Below are positions 1 through 8,774 of a stretch of 64,000 nucleotides of DNA, piece by piece; position 1 is the first letter of the stretch, and each line of letters starts with the position of its first letter. The stretch lies in NCBI GenBank assembly GCA_029556615.1, contig JAKQDD010000089.1, forward strand, positions 26,700 through 90,699, in the 5' to 3' direction. This DNA comes from Verrucomicrobiota bacterium (GTDB lineage: Bacteria > Verrucomicrobiota > Verrucomicrobiia > Limisphaerales > J093). The translations under genes and the position numbers were made by a program. The notes beneath the pieces were generated by a model. It did no database searches. It had not been told where the DNA came from and saw only the letters and a program-made list of their open reading frames with translations.

Positions 1-947
1 CGGGGCGGCAGGAATTCGAGTCGGGCGGGCTGGTCCGCCAAATGCCGCGCCGCCAGACTGATCGCCCCGGACACCGCCGTCCCCGGCGGCAGCGAGACGC
101 CGTAGCCCTGCGGCTCGCAATCGCGCACCGCGGCCACCGCCAATCCGAGCGCCTCGGCCCTCGCCTCGAGCCCCTCGACCAGCTCCTGCGCCGCCTCGCC
201 CCGGCCGTAAACCCGCACCCGCTTCACCCTCGATCGCAGCTCCCCCGGCAGTTGGCCGAGGGTGATCCTCACGTCCCGCAGGGATTGCTCGGCAGCGCTC
301 GAAGGCGTCCCCCCTTCGCCCGCCCCGGCGCCCTCGACCAACCGCAGGGCGGCAATCCCCTGGCCGAACTCGAGGAGCAGGCCCACCGACGACTCGCCGG
401 GGACCAGCGCCAGCGTTCCTTCGTCCGGGCTGCCGTTGTCCGCAGGCAACGCCACGATGCCCAGCGAGAAGCTCCGCGGCCGAAGCTGGGCCGCCCGCAG
501 CACCTGCTCGAGGCGCGTCACGTGCGATCGCCGCACCGCCACCAGGGTCGCATAGCCCCCGCCCCCCGGCGCGGCAAAGTAGGACGAGGCGAGCACCAGG
601 GTCTCCAGACTGCACGGGAAACCCCGCTCCGCCTCGATCTGCAAGTAGCTCTCGCGATCGGCCTCGGGCAGCTCCGGGACCTTCACCTGAAGCGTGAGCG
701 CCCAACCGAGCGGCAGGCCCATCACGCAGCTCCGCTCCCGCATGCCCGCCGCCTCGAGGTGCTTCCGGATTTCGCGGCCCACCAGCTCCGGATCGTCGGT
801 GGCGGGATCCAGCGCCAGGGCGACCGACAGCGTTTGGAGAATCTCCGCCGACCCGTTCCGGCGGCGGAGCACGGCGCCTTCAAGCCGGCTGCCGTCCAGG
901 GTCAGCCCGAGCACGGTCGATCCCCGCGGAGATTTGAGAGCGTTCAT
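1..947 (-). CDS. PilM/GspL-like pilus or secretion assembly protein (partial, runs off left edge)
   Basis: About 315 codons are visible, reading from 947 leftwards and still open at base 1. The N-terminus (MNALKSPRGSTVLGLTLDGS) has the actin-like first strand found in PilM and the cytoplasmic domain of GspL, and later stretches such as SYLQIEAERGFP and LALVPGESSVGLLLE fit the same fold. These proteins form the cytoplasmic or inner-membrane platform of type IV pili and type II secretion. The ATG at 947 overlaps the gspK stop as ATGA; another ATG lies at 953. As the last gene of the Gsp-like operon it probably serves that machine. Family assignment is by recognition of the fold and position; whether it is a full GspL or a PilM cannot be told because the C-terminus is missing. 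Confidence 0.75.
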   Translation of the reverse strand, partial: MNALKSPRGSTVLGLTLDGSRLEGAVLRRRNGSAEILQTLSVALALDPATDDPELVGREIRKHLEAAGMRERSCVMGLPLGWALTLQVKVPELPEADRESYLQIEAERGFPCSLETLVLASSYFAAPGGGGYATLVAVRRSHVTRLEQVLRAAQLRPRSFSLGIVALPADNGSPDEGTLALVPGESSVGLLLEFGQGIAALRLVEGAGAGEGGTPSSAAEQSLRDVRITLGQLPGELRSRVKRVRVYGRGEAAQELVEGLEARAEALGLAVAAVRDCEPQGYGVSLPPGTAVSGAISLAARHLADQPARLEFLPP

Positions 948-2371
948 CGCCATAGCTGTCGTGCCAACTGCAGTTGCTCGCGGACCTCCGCGCCCAGCGC
1001 CCAGCCCAGATGGGTCAGATCCTGGCGGAAGAGGACCTGGGGCGTTCCGCTGCTGGTGTCGAAAACCAGGCGCACCCGCCGGTAGCCGCGGCCGTGCCGG
1101 CCCAGCGCCGCAATGTCCGCCGTGAATTGATACGTGCGCCCGATCAGGTAGGGACCGGCTTCCTTGATCGCCTCCTCGGACAACACGTCCGCCACCCACG
1201 CGACGGAGCAGGTGCCCTCCGGATTGGACAGGCGCTCGGCGACCACAGTGCCGGCGTTTTCGGTCCCGATCCCCGGAATGCAGGTCAGGACCGCTTCGCT
1301 CGCGGTGTTCACGTTGATCAGGCCCAGCTGGTTGGTGCCCGCCCCGAGGTTCGCCTCGACCAACGCGAATTCGTCGGCCGTCATCCCGCTGCGCGCGAAG
1401 AACTCGAGCACGCTCGTGATGTCGTTGGCCGTGGCCAGCTGCTGGGAGATCTGGCTGGCCCGCTCCTCGCCGAGTTGCTCCCCGAGGAGCGTGATCACCT
1501 CCGTCCGGTTGGTCTGGGTGACATCGTAGATCGTCCCGGAGCTGTCCGCGGTTCCCGAGCCGGTCGCGCTGGTGCTGTCCGTCGCGCTGCTGCCGGATTG
1601 CGGCGCGCGCGTGTACACCGTGAGGTACTCGAGAATCCCAGGGTCCAAATGACCGTCGCGGTTGTCCGGCGGCGGCGACACGTCGCCGTCGTTCTCGTTG
1701 GGATCCAGCACGCCATTCCGGTTCAGATCCTCCCCGTACAGGATCTCGAGGGTCGCCCCGTAAACAAGGCGCAGCTCCTCGACGCTCTCGAAGTCCCCGT
1801 TCTTGCAGTGGTAGGGCGGATTCAGCCGGAGATAGGTGTCGTCTTCCACACCGCCGCTGCCGGGTTCGCTGTCGCTGTCCCGCCAGTCGATGATCGCCGC
1901 CGCAAACTCCGCGGTCATCCCCGGGAGCAGCTCGAGCATCTCGAGCGTCGCCGTGTTCAGGTTCAGTTTCGAAGCCTCATCCACCAGCCCGAACAGCGGC
2001 AAGTCGAGCGTGTCCGCATCGTCACCCCGCCCAATCAGCCAGAAGTTGGCCTCGCCGACAGGGACCGCTTCGTAGAGCGACGCGTCAACGTCCGGGGCCA
2101 TGCCCGGCTCGTCGAGTTCGCTCAGGAGATACCCGACGTAGCGCGCCGCTCCGTTGATCGCCTGTTCCGCCTGAATCGCCGCCACCCGGTTGTCCGCGGC
2201 CCGCAGTTCGAGCGACATCGAGTGGGCGAAGTAGAGCGCCACGCTCACCAGGCCAAACCCGACCCAGAGCACAATGACCATCACCGATCCCCGTGTTTCG
2301 GGGTCGACACCCGGTCGCCCGGCAACCGGCCGGGGGTTCAGGACCGCGAGGGTGGCGGCGGACACTCTCAT
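944..2371 (-). CDS. gspK: General secretion pathway protein K, minor pseudopilin
   Basis: 475 aa. GspK caps the pseudopilus tip together with GspI and GspJ. After a basic N-terminus there is a hydrophobic helix (GSVMVIVLWVGFGLVSVALY) and then two helix-hairpin-like segments, LNLNTATLEMLELLPGM and LINVNTASEAVLTCIPGIG, which are the family hallmark. An inserted loop DLNRNGVLDPNEND matches an EF-hand-type calcium loop (DxNxNGxxDxNE), and a Ser/Thr/Gly-rich stretch follows. The ATG at 2371 overlaps the gspJ stop (ATGA), which fixes the start; the open frame upstream of it is only out-of-frame gspJ. The leader has G at the expected prepilin cleavage position but an unusual SVMVIV in place of FTLIE, as is common in GspK. 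Confidence 0.9.
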   Translation of the reverse strand: MRVSAATLAVLNPRPVAGRPGVDPETRGSVMVIVLWVGFGLVSVALYFAHSMSLELRAADNRVAAIQAEQAINGAARYVGYLLSELDEPGMAPDVDASLYEAVPVGEANFWLIGRGDDADTLDLPLFGLVDEASKLNLNTATLEMLELLPGMTAEFAAAIIDWRDSDSEPGSGGVEDDTYLRLNPPYHCKNGDFESVEELRLVYGATLEILYGEDLNRNGVLDPNENDGDVSPPPDNRDGHLDPGILEYLTVYTRAPQSGSSATDSTSATGSGTADSSGTIYDVTQTNRTEVITLLGEQLGEERASQISQQLATANDITSVLEFFARSGMTADEFALVEANLGAGTNQLGLINVNTASEAVLTCIPGIGTENAGTVVAERLSNPEGTCSVAWVADVLSEEAIKEAGPYLIGRTYQFTADIAALGRHGRGYRRVRLVFDTSSGTPQVLFRQDLTHLGWALGAEVREQLQLARQLWR

Positions 2372-3198
2372 CGGCCCCCTCCCGTGCCGCCCGGGTTGCC
2401 GCCCCCACCGCCGCCGCCGCCGCTGGACCCGCCGCCGCTCGTCGATTCGCTGCCCTCGGCTTCGGCGGTCGCGTTCGTCTGGACCACAACCATGACCGGC
2501 ACGACCAGCTCGGTCGGGATCGGCGTTTGCAGGCCGACCGCCTCCGGGGATCGCGTCAGTTCGACCCGGACCGCCCGGGGCAAAGGCGTCTCTTCCGTGG
2601 TCGAATCCCAGGTCTCGAGCCACTGCGTGCCGTCGTAAAAAAAGAACCGGACGTCCTCGACCCCGCTCAGCAACCGTTCCTCGGTCCATTCCTCCTGGTT
2701 GGGGGGCAGGAGATTCCTGGTGACCGACCGGACGAGGTCGAGCCCGACGGCGGTCTGGTTGGTGGGCGACATCAGGTAGTACGTCACGCGCTGCACCTCC
2801 GCCCACGGCAGATCGTCGCCCAGCACCCCGACCGCCGTGTACAAGTCCGGGCTCACCTGTTGCGCGCCGCTCCGGACTTCCGAGCTGCCCGCTGTGATCA
2901 AGGAGTCAGCGTTCGTCGAGGCCGTCGTGGGGGTTGTCTGCAGCGCGCCGAACAGGGTGCCGCCGGGAGGGACGAGGTTGGCGAGGTCCCGCTGCAGGTA
3001 CGCCAGCGCCCGTTGCACCGGCAGGGCTGCATCCAGCGATTGCGTGGTCCGGTCGCGCAGCCGGATGGCGTTGAAGAACACCCCGTGGACGGCGACCAGG
3101 ATGATGGCGAAGGCGGTCGTCGCGAACAGGACCTCGATCAGCGTGAACGCCGGTTCCGCCGGAAGGCCGCGGACTGCGAATGGACGCCGGGCGTTCAT
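2368..3198 (-). CDS. gspJ: General secretion pathway protein J, minor pseudopilin
   Basis: 276 aa. It starts with a prepilin leader ending in AEPAFTLIEVLFATTAFAI, with Ala rather than Gly before the cleavage site, followed by the hydrophobic helix and a mostly beta C-terminal domain typical of the tip pseudopilin GspJ. The last 40 residues are extremely rich in Gly and Ser (encoded by the GCC/CCG-rich tract at about 2390-2450), which is not a family feature and looks like simple-sequence expansion. The gene overlaps gspI by 4 bp (ATGA at 3195-3198) and gspK by 4 bp, so translation is probably coupled. Confidence 0.88.
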   Translation of the reverse strand: MNARRPFAVRGLPAEPAFTLIEVLFATTAFAIILVAVHGVFFNAIRLRDRTTQSLDAALPVQRALAYLQRDLANLVPPGGTLFGALQTTPTTASTNADSLITAGSSEVRSGAQQVSPDLYTAVGVLGDDLPWAEVQRVTYYLMSPTNQTAVGLDLVRSVTRNLLPPNQEEWTEERLLSGVEDVRFFFYDGTQWLETWDSTTEETPLPRAVRVELTRSPEAVGLQTPIPTELVVPVMVVVQTNATAEAEGSESTSGGGSSGGGGGGGGNPGGTGGGR

Positions 3199-3605
3199 GA
3201 CGTGCTCGAGTCCACAAGGGTCACGAGCTGGACGGTGTGCTCGAGGCCCTGGACGCCAAATCGGACTTCGACCGTCACCTCGGTCATGCTGTCCTCGGAC
3301 CAGGTGTTCTCCTCGACGCTCCAGAGGTAGGTCAGGGCCCCCTCCTGCACCGTGCCGGTATTGGCCATGCGCTGGGTGTCGCGCGTCACCACGTATTCGT
3401 TCAAGACCCGCTCCGCGACCCGGGCCGCGACGCCCTTGCGCTCGCTGACCATGCCCGCCCGGCTGGCCACGCGAAGGCCCTCGACGGCGACTGGCAGCAG
3501 GATGGCCAAAAAGACCATCGCCGCCAGCACCTCGACGAGCGTGAACCCCGCCCGGGGCCCGCCGCTAGCGCCGGACTCCGGCCGGTGGATCGCTTTGAAT
3601 CGCAT
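3195..3605 (-). CDS. gspI: General secretion pathway protein I, minor pseudopilin
   Basis: 136 aa. The prepilin leader is short and basic, cleaved before FTLVEVLAAMVFLAILLPVA with the canonical Gly at -1, and the helix continues into VSERKGVAARVAERVLNEY, the usual GspI pattern. Length fits the family. The ATG at 3605 was chosen because it gives a normal leader of about 20 residues; a longer in-frame start at 3704 lies deep inside gspH and gives a non-homologous extension. It overlaps the end of gspH by 41 bp. GspI nucleates the I-J-K tip complex. Confidence 0.87.
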   Translation of the reverse strand: MRFKAIHRPESGASGGPRAGFTLVEVLAAMVFLAILLPVAVEGLRVASRAGMVSERKGVAARVAERVLNEYVVTRDTQRMANTGTVQEGALTYLWSVEENTWSEDSMTEVTVEVRFGVQGLEHTVQLVTLVDSSTS

Positions 3606-4206
3606 AGTACAGGCGGTTCGTGCTCTGCACGAGCCACCGCTCGTTGGCCCGGTTCTCCTCCTCGCCTTCCCGGAGGAGAATCCAGGCCGGGCTTTCCTCG
3701 CCAAGATAACCGTCCGGCAGAAACCGGATCACAACCTGGTTCCGGTCCCCCGTGCCGACGCTCTGCGCCGTCGAACGCAGACTCGAACTCGACGTCGTGG
3801 TTTGCACCCCAAACACACCGGGCGGACCGTAGGCAGTGCGGGCCGCGGGCGTCGCCGCCTCGAACGAGACCTTCGAGTCCGCCGTGTAGGCTGCGGCGCG
3901 GTCGTCCTCCTCGACGAACCCTTCGACGGCCTCGAGCCCGTAGACCCCCTGCTCCATGTCGAGCCAGAGGATCATCGGCACGCCCTCGGCCACCGCGCGG
4001 TTCTGCCCGTAGCGCGTCAGGGCGAAGAGCCGGCAGGCCTCCGAGTCGATCACGCGCCCGCGGAAGAAGCCGCGGAGCGACGGATAGGCCAGTGTGAGGA
4101 CGATTGCCAGCATGGCCATCACCAGGATCAGCTCGATCAGCGTGAAGCCCCTTCCCCGAAGGACCTCACCGCTGCGAGCGGTTCGATTTCCAGTTCGTGA
4201 TGTCAT
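3565..4206 (-). CDS. gspH: General secretion pathway protein H-like pseudopilin
   Basis: About 213 aa from ATG 4206 (an alternative ATG at 4227 adds seven residues). The leader ends RGRGFTLIELILVMAMLAIVL, giving a standard prepilin peptidase site, followed by AYPSLRGFFRGRVIDSEACR and the beta-rich GspH/FimT-like domain ending in FLPDGYLGEESPAWILL. Position between gspG and gspI is the classic one. It overlaps the end of gspG by 41 bp, and gspI in turn starts inside its 3' end, so this is a tightly coupled pseudopilin block. Confidence 0.85.
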   Translation of the reverse strand: MTSRTGNRTARSGEVLRGRGFTLIELILVMAMLAIVLTLAYPSLRGFFRGRVIDSEACRLFALTRYGQNRAVAEGVPMILWLDMEQGVYGLEAVEGFVEEDDRAAAYTADSKVSFEAATPAARTAYGPPGVFGVQTTTSSSSLRSTAQSVGTGDRNQVVIRFLPDGYLGEESPAWILLREGEEENRANERWLVQSTNRLYYAIQSDPPAGVRR

Positions 4207-4636
4207 CGTCGGTCCCCGTTCTTCCATCCGGACCCGCCGACATCAGGTCGTAGGCGTTCGCGTTCTGCTTGCCCGGGAACTCGTAGATATAAGCATTGCC
4301 CCACGGGTCGTTCGGCACGTCGCCCTTCAGGTACGGGCCCCTCCAGTTCTGGGCGTCGCGCGGCTGCTCGACGAGGTCCTGAAGCCCGCTGCGGCCCTTG
4401 GGATAGTACCCGTTGTCCACCTCGAACGCGTCGAGCGCGGTGCCGAAGGTGGCAATCTGGGAGACGGCGGCCGTGACCCGGGCCTGCTCCGTGCGCCCGG
4501 AGAACTTCGGCACCACGATCGCGGCCAGAATGCCGAGAATCACCATCACCAACAGCAGCTCGATCAGGGTGAACGCCCGCCGCAGCGTCCGCCGGCGGGC
4601 CCGGGATTCGATGGAGGTCAGTTTCATGGTTCGCAT
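4166..4636 (-). CDS. gspG: General secretion pathway protein G, major pseudopilin
   Basis: 156 aa; the strongest identification of the operon. The leader [20 protein letters not shown] leads into GILAAIVVPKFSGR, and the C-terminal domain has the GspG signature YPKGRSGLQDL, DPWGNAYIYEFPG and a Ca-site loop AYDLMSAGPDGRTGTDDDI. Residue -1 is Ala instead of Gly, a variant common in this phylum. Starts at 4636 or 4627 are both possible; neither has a clear Shine-Dalgarno. It lies 9 bp downstream of gspF. It polymerises into the periplasmic pseudopilus. Confidence 0.93.
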   Translation of the reverse strand: MRTMKLTSIESRARRRTLRRAFTLIELLLVMVILGILAAIVVPKFSGRTEQARVTAAVSQIATFGTALDAFEVDNGYYPKGRSGLQDLVEQPRDAQNWRGPYLKGDVPNDPWGNAYIYEFPGKQNANAYDLMSAGPDGRTGTDDDITNWKSNRSQR

Positions 4637-4645
4637 GCGTTGGGG

Positions 4646-5938
4646 TTACTTGATGTAGTCCTGCAGACTGAAGATGGGAATCACCATGCCGATGAAGATC
4701 GTGCCGATGAAGACGGCGATGGCGAACAGCATGAGCGGTTCCGCCAGGGCCACCGCCGTCCGCAGTTGCCGATCCAAATCGCCTTCCGTAACCGCCGCCA
4801 CCCGCACGAGCTCCTGGTCGAGCCGGCCGCTCTCCTCGGCCACGGAGATCATCTCGAGCACCGACCCGCTGAACAGCGTCCGGCACTCGGACAGGCTCGG
4901 CCCAAGCGCCTGCCCCTCCTTCACCCGGTCGATCGAGGTGCTCACCGCGTCCACCAGGATCTGATTGCCGATGGACCGGCGCGCGACGTTCAAGGCATTG
5001 ATCAGCGGCACCCCGGCCCCCAACAGCGTGCCCAGCATCCGGCAGAACCGGGCCAGGGCAAACCGGGCCACCAGTCCTCCGACCGCCGGCACCCGCAGGA
5101 TCCATCCCTCCCAAGTCCGGCGGCCCGCCGGCGACACCAGCCAGTGGCGCAGAAGAAACACCCCGACGACCACACCGGCCGCAAGGAACAGCCCGTACGA
5201 CCTCACCGCGTCGCTCGCCCCCACAATGATCCGGGTCAGCAGCGGCAGCGCAGCGCCGAAATCCGAGAAGATCGCCTGAAACCGCGGTATGAAGAACACG
5301 AGCAGGAACGTCAGCACCCCCAGCGCCAGCACCAGCAGGATCGTCGGATACAGCAGGGCGGTCATCACTTTGCCCCGGATCTCCTTGTCCCGCGCCTGGA
5401 ACTCCGCGATCTGGGCCAGCACCACGTCGAGGAATCCCCCGGTCTCACCCGCCTCGACCATCGCCACATAGACCCGCGGGAAAGTCTCCGGCGACTGCGC
5501 CATGGCGTTGGCCAGCGACATCCCGTCCACCACCCGGTCGTGAACCTCCTTCCACCGGGCACGCGCCACGGGGGCATTGGCCTCGCGATGCAAAATCACC
5601 AGGGCCCGGCTCAAAGGCACCCCCGCCGCCAACAGACTCGACAGCAGCCGGGTGAAATTCTCGAGCATCCGCGCCGACACCCGCTGCCCCCCGCCCAGGG
5701 ACCAGCCCGGGGCAGGTTCACCGGGAGCCGCGGAGGCGCCATTCCCGTTCCGGCCGGAGGACTTGCCCGCGGCGCCCCCGGAACCACCGCTCCCGTTCGA
5801 TCCGCGCTCGACCAGCCGGATCGGCCGCAGTTGCCGGCTCTCCATCTGCTGAAACGCCTCGGCCCGGCCGGGGGCTTCGATCTGGCCGTCCGCGACCGTC
5901 CCATCCGGCTGAAGCGCGCGATAGTCGAAGAGCGGCAT
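4646..5938 (-). CDS. gspF: General secretion pathway protein F, inner-membrane platform
   Basis: 430 aa. N-terminal MPLFDYRALQPDGTVADGQI is the usual PilC/GspF start. A Gly/Ser/Asn-rich linker (about residues 48-78) precedes two T2SSF domains, each with a helical cytoplasmic part and hydrophobic segments: VMTALLYPTILLVLALGVLT and, at the C-terminus, PLMLFAIAVFIGTIFIGMV. Conserved ALLYP and EPLMLF motifs are present. The ATG at 5938 lies 14 bp after the gspE stop. The low-complexity linker is longer than usual. It anchors GspE and the pseudopilus at the inner membrane. Confidence 0.93.
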   Translation of the reverse strand: MPLFDYRALQPDGTVADGQIEAPGRAEAFQQMESRQLRPIRLVERGSNGSGGSGGAAGKSSGRNGNGASAAPGEPAPGWSLGGGQRVSARMLENFTRLLSSLLAAGVPLSRALVILHREANAPVARARWKEVHDRVVDGMSLANAMAQSPETFPRVYVAMVEAGETGGFLDVVLAQIAEFQARDKEIRGKVMTALLYPTILLVLALGVLTFLLVFFIPRFQAIFSDFGAALPLLTRIIVGASDAVRSYGLFLAAGVVVGVFLLRHWLVSPAGRRTWEGWILRVPAVGGLVARFALARFCRMLGTLLGAGVPLINALNVARRSIGNQILVDAVSTSIDRVKEGQALGPSLSECRTLFSGSVLEMISVAEESGRLDQELVRVAAVTEGDLDRQLRTAVALAEPLMLFAIAVFIGTIFIGMVIPIFSLQDYIK

Positions 5939-5952
5939 AGGCGGGAACCGGC

Positions 5953-7713
5953 TCAGGACTTCTCGGCGGCAAGGCGTTCGCCGGCGTTCTCCTCGGGCTC
6001 CCCGCCGGGCGACTGTTCCTTGGTGACGCGCAGGACTTCCTCCGGGGTGGTGGCCCCCAGGCGCACCAGCCGCCAGCCGTCTTCCGCCAGGGTCCGCATC
6101 CCGTTCCGGCGGGCGGCGTCGCGGATCTGGTCGCTGGACGCATGCCGGAGGATCAACTGCCGGATTTCGTTGTCCGAGTCCATCCACTCGAAGATGGCGC
6201 GGCGCCCGTGGTAGCCGGTCTGGCGGCAGGCGCGGCAGCCGACGGCCCTGAACACCGGGATCTCCGCCGGGATCCCGAGCTGGGCCTTGAAGGCCTGCGT
6301 GGCCGGAGAGACGTTCTCCTGTTTGCAGTGGTTGCAGAGAACCCGCACCAGGCGCTGAGCCAGCACCGCCTCGAGCGAGGAAGCCACAAGGTACGGCTCG
6401 ACCCCCATGTCGACCAGCCTCGTCAGCGCCCCCGGCGCGTCGTTGGTGTGCAGCGTCGAGAACACCAGGTGCCCCGTCAGCGAAGCCTGGACCGCAATCT
6501 GCGCGGTCTCGTGATCGCGGATCTCCCCCACGAGAATCACGTCGGGATCGTGGCGCAGGATCGACCGCAGCCCCCGGGCAAAGGTGAGCCCGGCCTTCTC
6601 GTTCACCTGGATCTGGTTCACCCCGCGCAGCTGGTACTCGATCGGGTCCTCGATGGTGATGATCTTGCGGACGCTGTCGTTGATCTCGTTGAGGGCCGTG
6701 TACAAGGTCGAGGTCTTGCCGCTGCCGGTGGGGCCGGTGACCAGGATGATGCCATGGGGAAGCCCCAGCACCCGATGGAACGAGCGGTGCTCGTGCTCGT
6801 CCAGACCCAGCTCGCCCATGCCCCGCAGGGTCGCGTTCTGCCGCAGTAGCCGCAGCACCACCGCCTCCCCATGCAGCATCGGGATCACCGAAACCCGGAT
6901 GTCCACCTCGCTCTCGTCGATGCGCACCTTGATGCGGCCGTCCTGCGGAAGCCGCTTCTCGGCGATGTTCAGGTGGCTGAGGATCTTGACGCGGGAGACG
7001 ATGGCCGGCTGGAACCGCTTGATCTGCGCCGGCACCGGGACCTCCTGCAGCACGCCGTCGATCCGGTACCGGATGCGCAATTCGTCCTCGAACGGCTCGA
7101 GATGGACGTCCGAGGCCCGCAACTCGATGGCGTCGCGCAACACCTGGTTCACAAACCGGATGATCGAGGCGTCCTCGGCCGCCGTGTCCAGGTTGGTGTC
7201 CTCGTCCCGCTGGTCGTCGACCACCTGGATCGGCGCCTCCTCCTCGAGCGTGTCGATGGTGTCGGCGCCAACCCCCAGGTGCTTCTTCATCTCGCGCTGG
7301 ATCGCCTCGCGCGGCGCCAGCACCGGCTGGAGCCGAAGCCCGGTCAGCGCCTTCAGCGTGTCGAACCCCTGCGTCGCAAACAGCCGGCTCGTGGCAATCT
7401 CGATCGCGCCGTTGACCCGCCGCAGCGGAAGCAGTTCGTCCCGCAGCAAAACCCGCGCGGGAAACAGCGAAAGCACCTGCTTGTCGGGCTCGACCGACTC
7501 GAGGGTGCTGAAGGTGAGCCCGTATTCGTCCGCCAGCCAATGGAGCACGTCCTCCTCGCTGCGGATCGCCGGGGCATCCGCGCCGGCGAGGCGGCGCGCC
7601 AGCAGCCGGGCATCGCTCTCGGCCAACTGTCGCGCCGCCGTCATCTGCTCGAGCAGCGCCGGAAGCGGTGGCTTCGCGGTGGCGCTGCCCGAGGTTGCGG
7701 GTGCTTCGTTCAC
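5953..7713 (-). CDS. gspE: Type II secretion/type IV pilus assembly ATPase GspE/PilB
   Basis: 586 aa. N-terminal N1E-like domain (DEYGLTFSTLESVEPDKQV), then the hexameric ATPase: Walker A GPTGSGKTSTLY, Asp box ITIEDPIEYQL, Walker B-like DPDVILVGEIRDHETAQ and His box TGHLVFSTLHTNDA. A four-cysteine zinc module is present (CNHCKQEN then CRACRQTGYHG). It powers pseudopilus assembly from the cytoplasm. The longest frame starts with GTG at 7713; no good Shine-Dalgarno precedes it. Gene order E-F-G-H-I-J-K is typical for secretion (gsp), but without gspD in the window a type IV pilus-like role cannot be excluded. Confidence 0.93.
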   Translation of the reverse strand: MNEAPATSGSATAKPPLPALLEQMTAARQLAESDARLLARRLAGADAPAIRSEEDVLHWLADEYGLTFSTLESVEPDKQVLSLFPARVLLRDELLPLRRVNGAIEIATSRLFATQGFDTLKALTGLRLQPVLAPREAIQREMKKHLGVGADTIDTLEEEAPIQVVDDQRDEDTNLDTAAEDASIIRFVNQVLRDAIELRASDVHLEPFEDELRIRYRIDGVLQEVPVPAQIKRFQPAIVSRVKILSHLNIAEKRLPQDGRIKVRIDESEVDIRVSVIPMLHGEAVVLRLLRQNATLRGMGELGLDEHEHRSFHRVLGLPHGIILVTGPTGSGKTSTLYTALNEINDSVRKIITIEDPIEYQLRGVNQIQVNEKAGLTFARGLRSILRHDPDVILVGEIRDHETAQIAVQASLTGHLVFSTLHTNDAPGALTRLVDMGVEPYLVASSLEAVLAQRLVRVLCNHCKQENVSPATQAFKAQLGIPAEIPVFRAVGCRACRQTGYHGRRAIFEWMDSDNEIRQLILRHASSDQIRDAARRNGMRTLAEDGWRLVRLGATTPEEVLRVTKEQSPGGEPEENAGERLAAEKS

Positions 7714-7736
7714 GGGCTCGACGGAAGTGAATCGTG

Positions 7737-8291
7737 CTAGTTGAGCAGACCCATCACCACTGCCTGCCCCTCCTGCCGGACCGACAGGAGCTTGCGCAGA
7801 TCGTCCTGGGCCGCCTGCAGCTTGGCTTCCTTGGCCTTGCGGGCGTCACGGAACTTCGTCAGCTTCGCCTTGATCTCCTCGGCCGAAGCCTTGGCTTCGA
7901 GCGCCTTCTGCAAATCGTCAAACTCGACATTCGAGCTCTGGCCGGCCTGCCCACGGTCTCCACCCGGACCACCCCGCATGCCAAAACCGCCAAAGCCCCG
8001 CCCGCCAAACCCCACCTCCCGGCGCGCCTCGCTCACCTTCGTGATCCGCTGTTCCAGGATCTTCCATTCGTCGTCGCTCTTGACCTCGAGGGCCTCGCGG
8101 TACCGTTCCATCATCCGCTGACGCATCTGCTCGGGATCGAAGTTGCCCCGGTCCGGACGCTCGCCCGGCTGCCCGCCCTGCCGGTCACCCCGCCCCTGTC
8201 GCTGGCCCTGGCCCTGCGCCTGCGCTTCGGTCACGCTCAACATCATGGCGGCAAGCCCCGCCAATCCCAACACTTTCAAGTAACGCTTCAT
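7737..8291 (-). CDS. Small secreted helical Gln/Arg/Gly-rich protein, function unknown
   Basis: 184 aa. Signal peptide MKRYLKVLGLAGLAAMMLSV ending TEAQA, then a low-complexity QGQGQRQGRGDRQGG segment, a helical region (PEQMRQRMMERYREAL, DEWKILEQRITKV), a Gly/Phe/Arg loop and a final charged helix with KLTKFRDARKAKEAKLQAAQ ending VVMGLLN. It recalls small periplasmic Spy/CpxP-like helical proteins, but no defining motif is certain. An AGGAAAG sequence about 13 nt upstream supports ATG 8291. It sits 24 bp upstream of gspE in the same direction and may be the first gene of that operon. Confidence 0.7.
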   Translation of the reverse strand: MKRYLKVLGLAGLAAMMLSVTEAQAQGQGQRQGRGDRQGGQPGERPDRGNFDPEQMRQRMMERYREALEVKSDDEWKILEQRITKVSEARREVGFGGRGFGGFGMRGGPGGDRGQAGQSSNVEFDDLQKALEAKASAEEIKAKLTKFRDARKAKEAKLQAAQDDLRKLLSVRQEGQAVVMGLLN

Positions 8292-8510
8292 GTGTCGCTG
8301 CTCTTTCCTGTTTGTTTGATGATGCACTCGCTCCGACCGGACCGTCGGTTCGGTCCCGGCCGATTCGGGAACCCCCCTCAGCAACCGCCGTGCCGACTCC
8401 CCGGAAACCACGCCTTCGCCAAGGCTGCGGCAGACAGGCCTGCCCTCTCTTCCGCGCCCCAGGCCGTTTGGGGCGCAACGAAGCACCAGCCATTGGTGAG
8501 ACACCCCACG
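8292..8510. other. Intergenic leader upstream of the secreted protein/gsp operon
   Basis: About 220 bp with no convincing open frame. It includes a GC-rich inverted segment (GCCTTCGCCAAGGCTGCGGC, near 8409-8428) resembling scattered REP-like sequences. The promoter for the minus-strand gsp operon should be here or in the adjoining repeat, but no clear -35/-10 pair was recognised. Confidence 0.4.
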
Positions 8511-8690
8511 AGAGTCCTCGACTTGTGGACTATGGGGTCAACAGGTCAAGTTTGGCCCCTGCGGTTCCCAACCCACGCTGTTGCCTTCGAGGACTCTACA
8601 TTAGCGAGGCGCGGAAAAGAGGATGGGCAGGCACAGCAAGGTCTGCATGAGCCTGAGGACTCGACCGGGTCTGAGGAGCGCCTCGCTAGC
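8511..8690 (-). repeat. Composite interspersed repeat, copy A (modules 1 and 2)
   Basis: Module 1 (8511-8598) is bounded by AGAGTCCTCGAC and its inverse TCGAGGACTCT. Module 2 (8601-8690) is bounded by TTAGCGAGGCGC and GCGCCTCGCTAGC. Core blocks shared with other copies are GGTCAAGTTTGG(C/T)CCCTG and GGGTCTGAGG. The module 1 outer end faces the start at 8291, 219 bp away; the module 2 outer end is 84 bp from the helicase stop. No open frame. Confidence 0.85.
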
Positions 8691-8774
8691 GCACTTCTTG
8701 CACTGAAACACCCCGGCATTGCGCAGCATTTGCACAGGCGCCAAACAGCTCAGAATCGAGGATGCAAGGTGCCG

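Noticed and set aside
974..2638. Plus-strand frame of 554 codons across gspK and gspJ
   Set aside because: Overlaps two ATGA-coupled pseudopilin genes; no signal peptide or domains.
8511..8690. Possible small genes in the intergenic repeat
   Set aside because: Frames differ between copies and none is conserved, so coding is unlikely.
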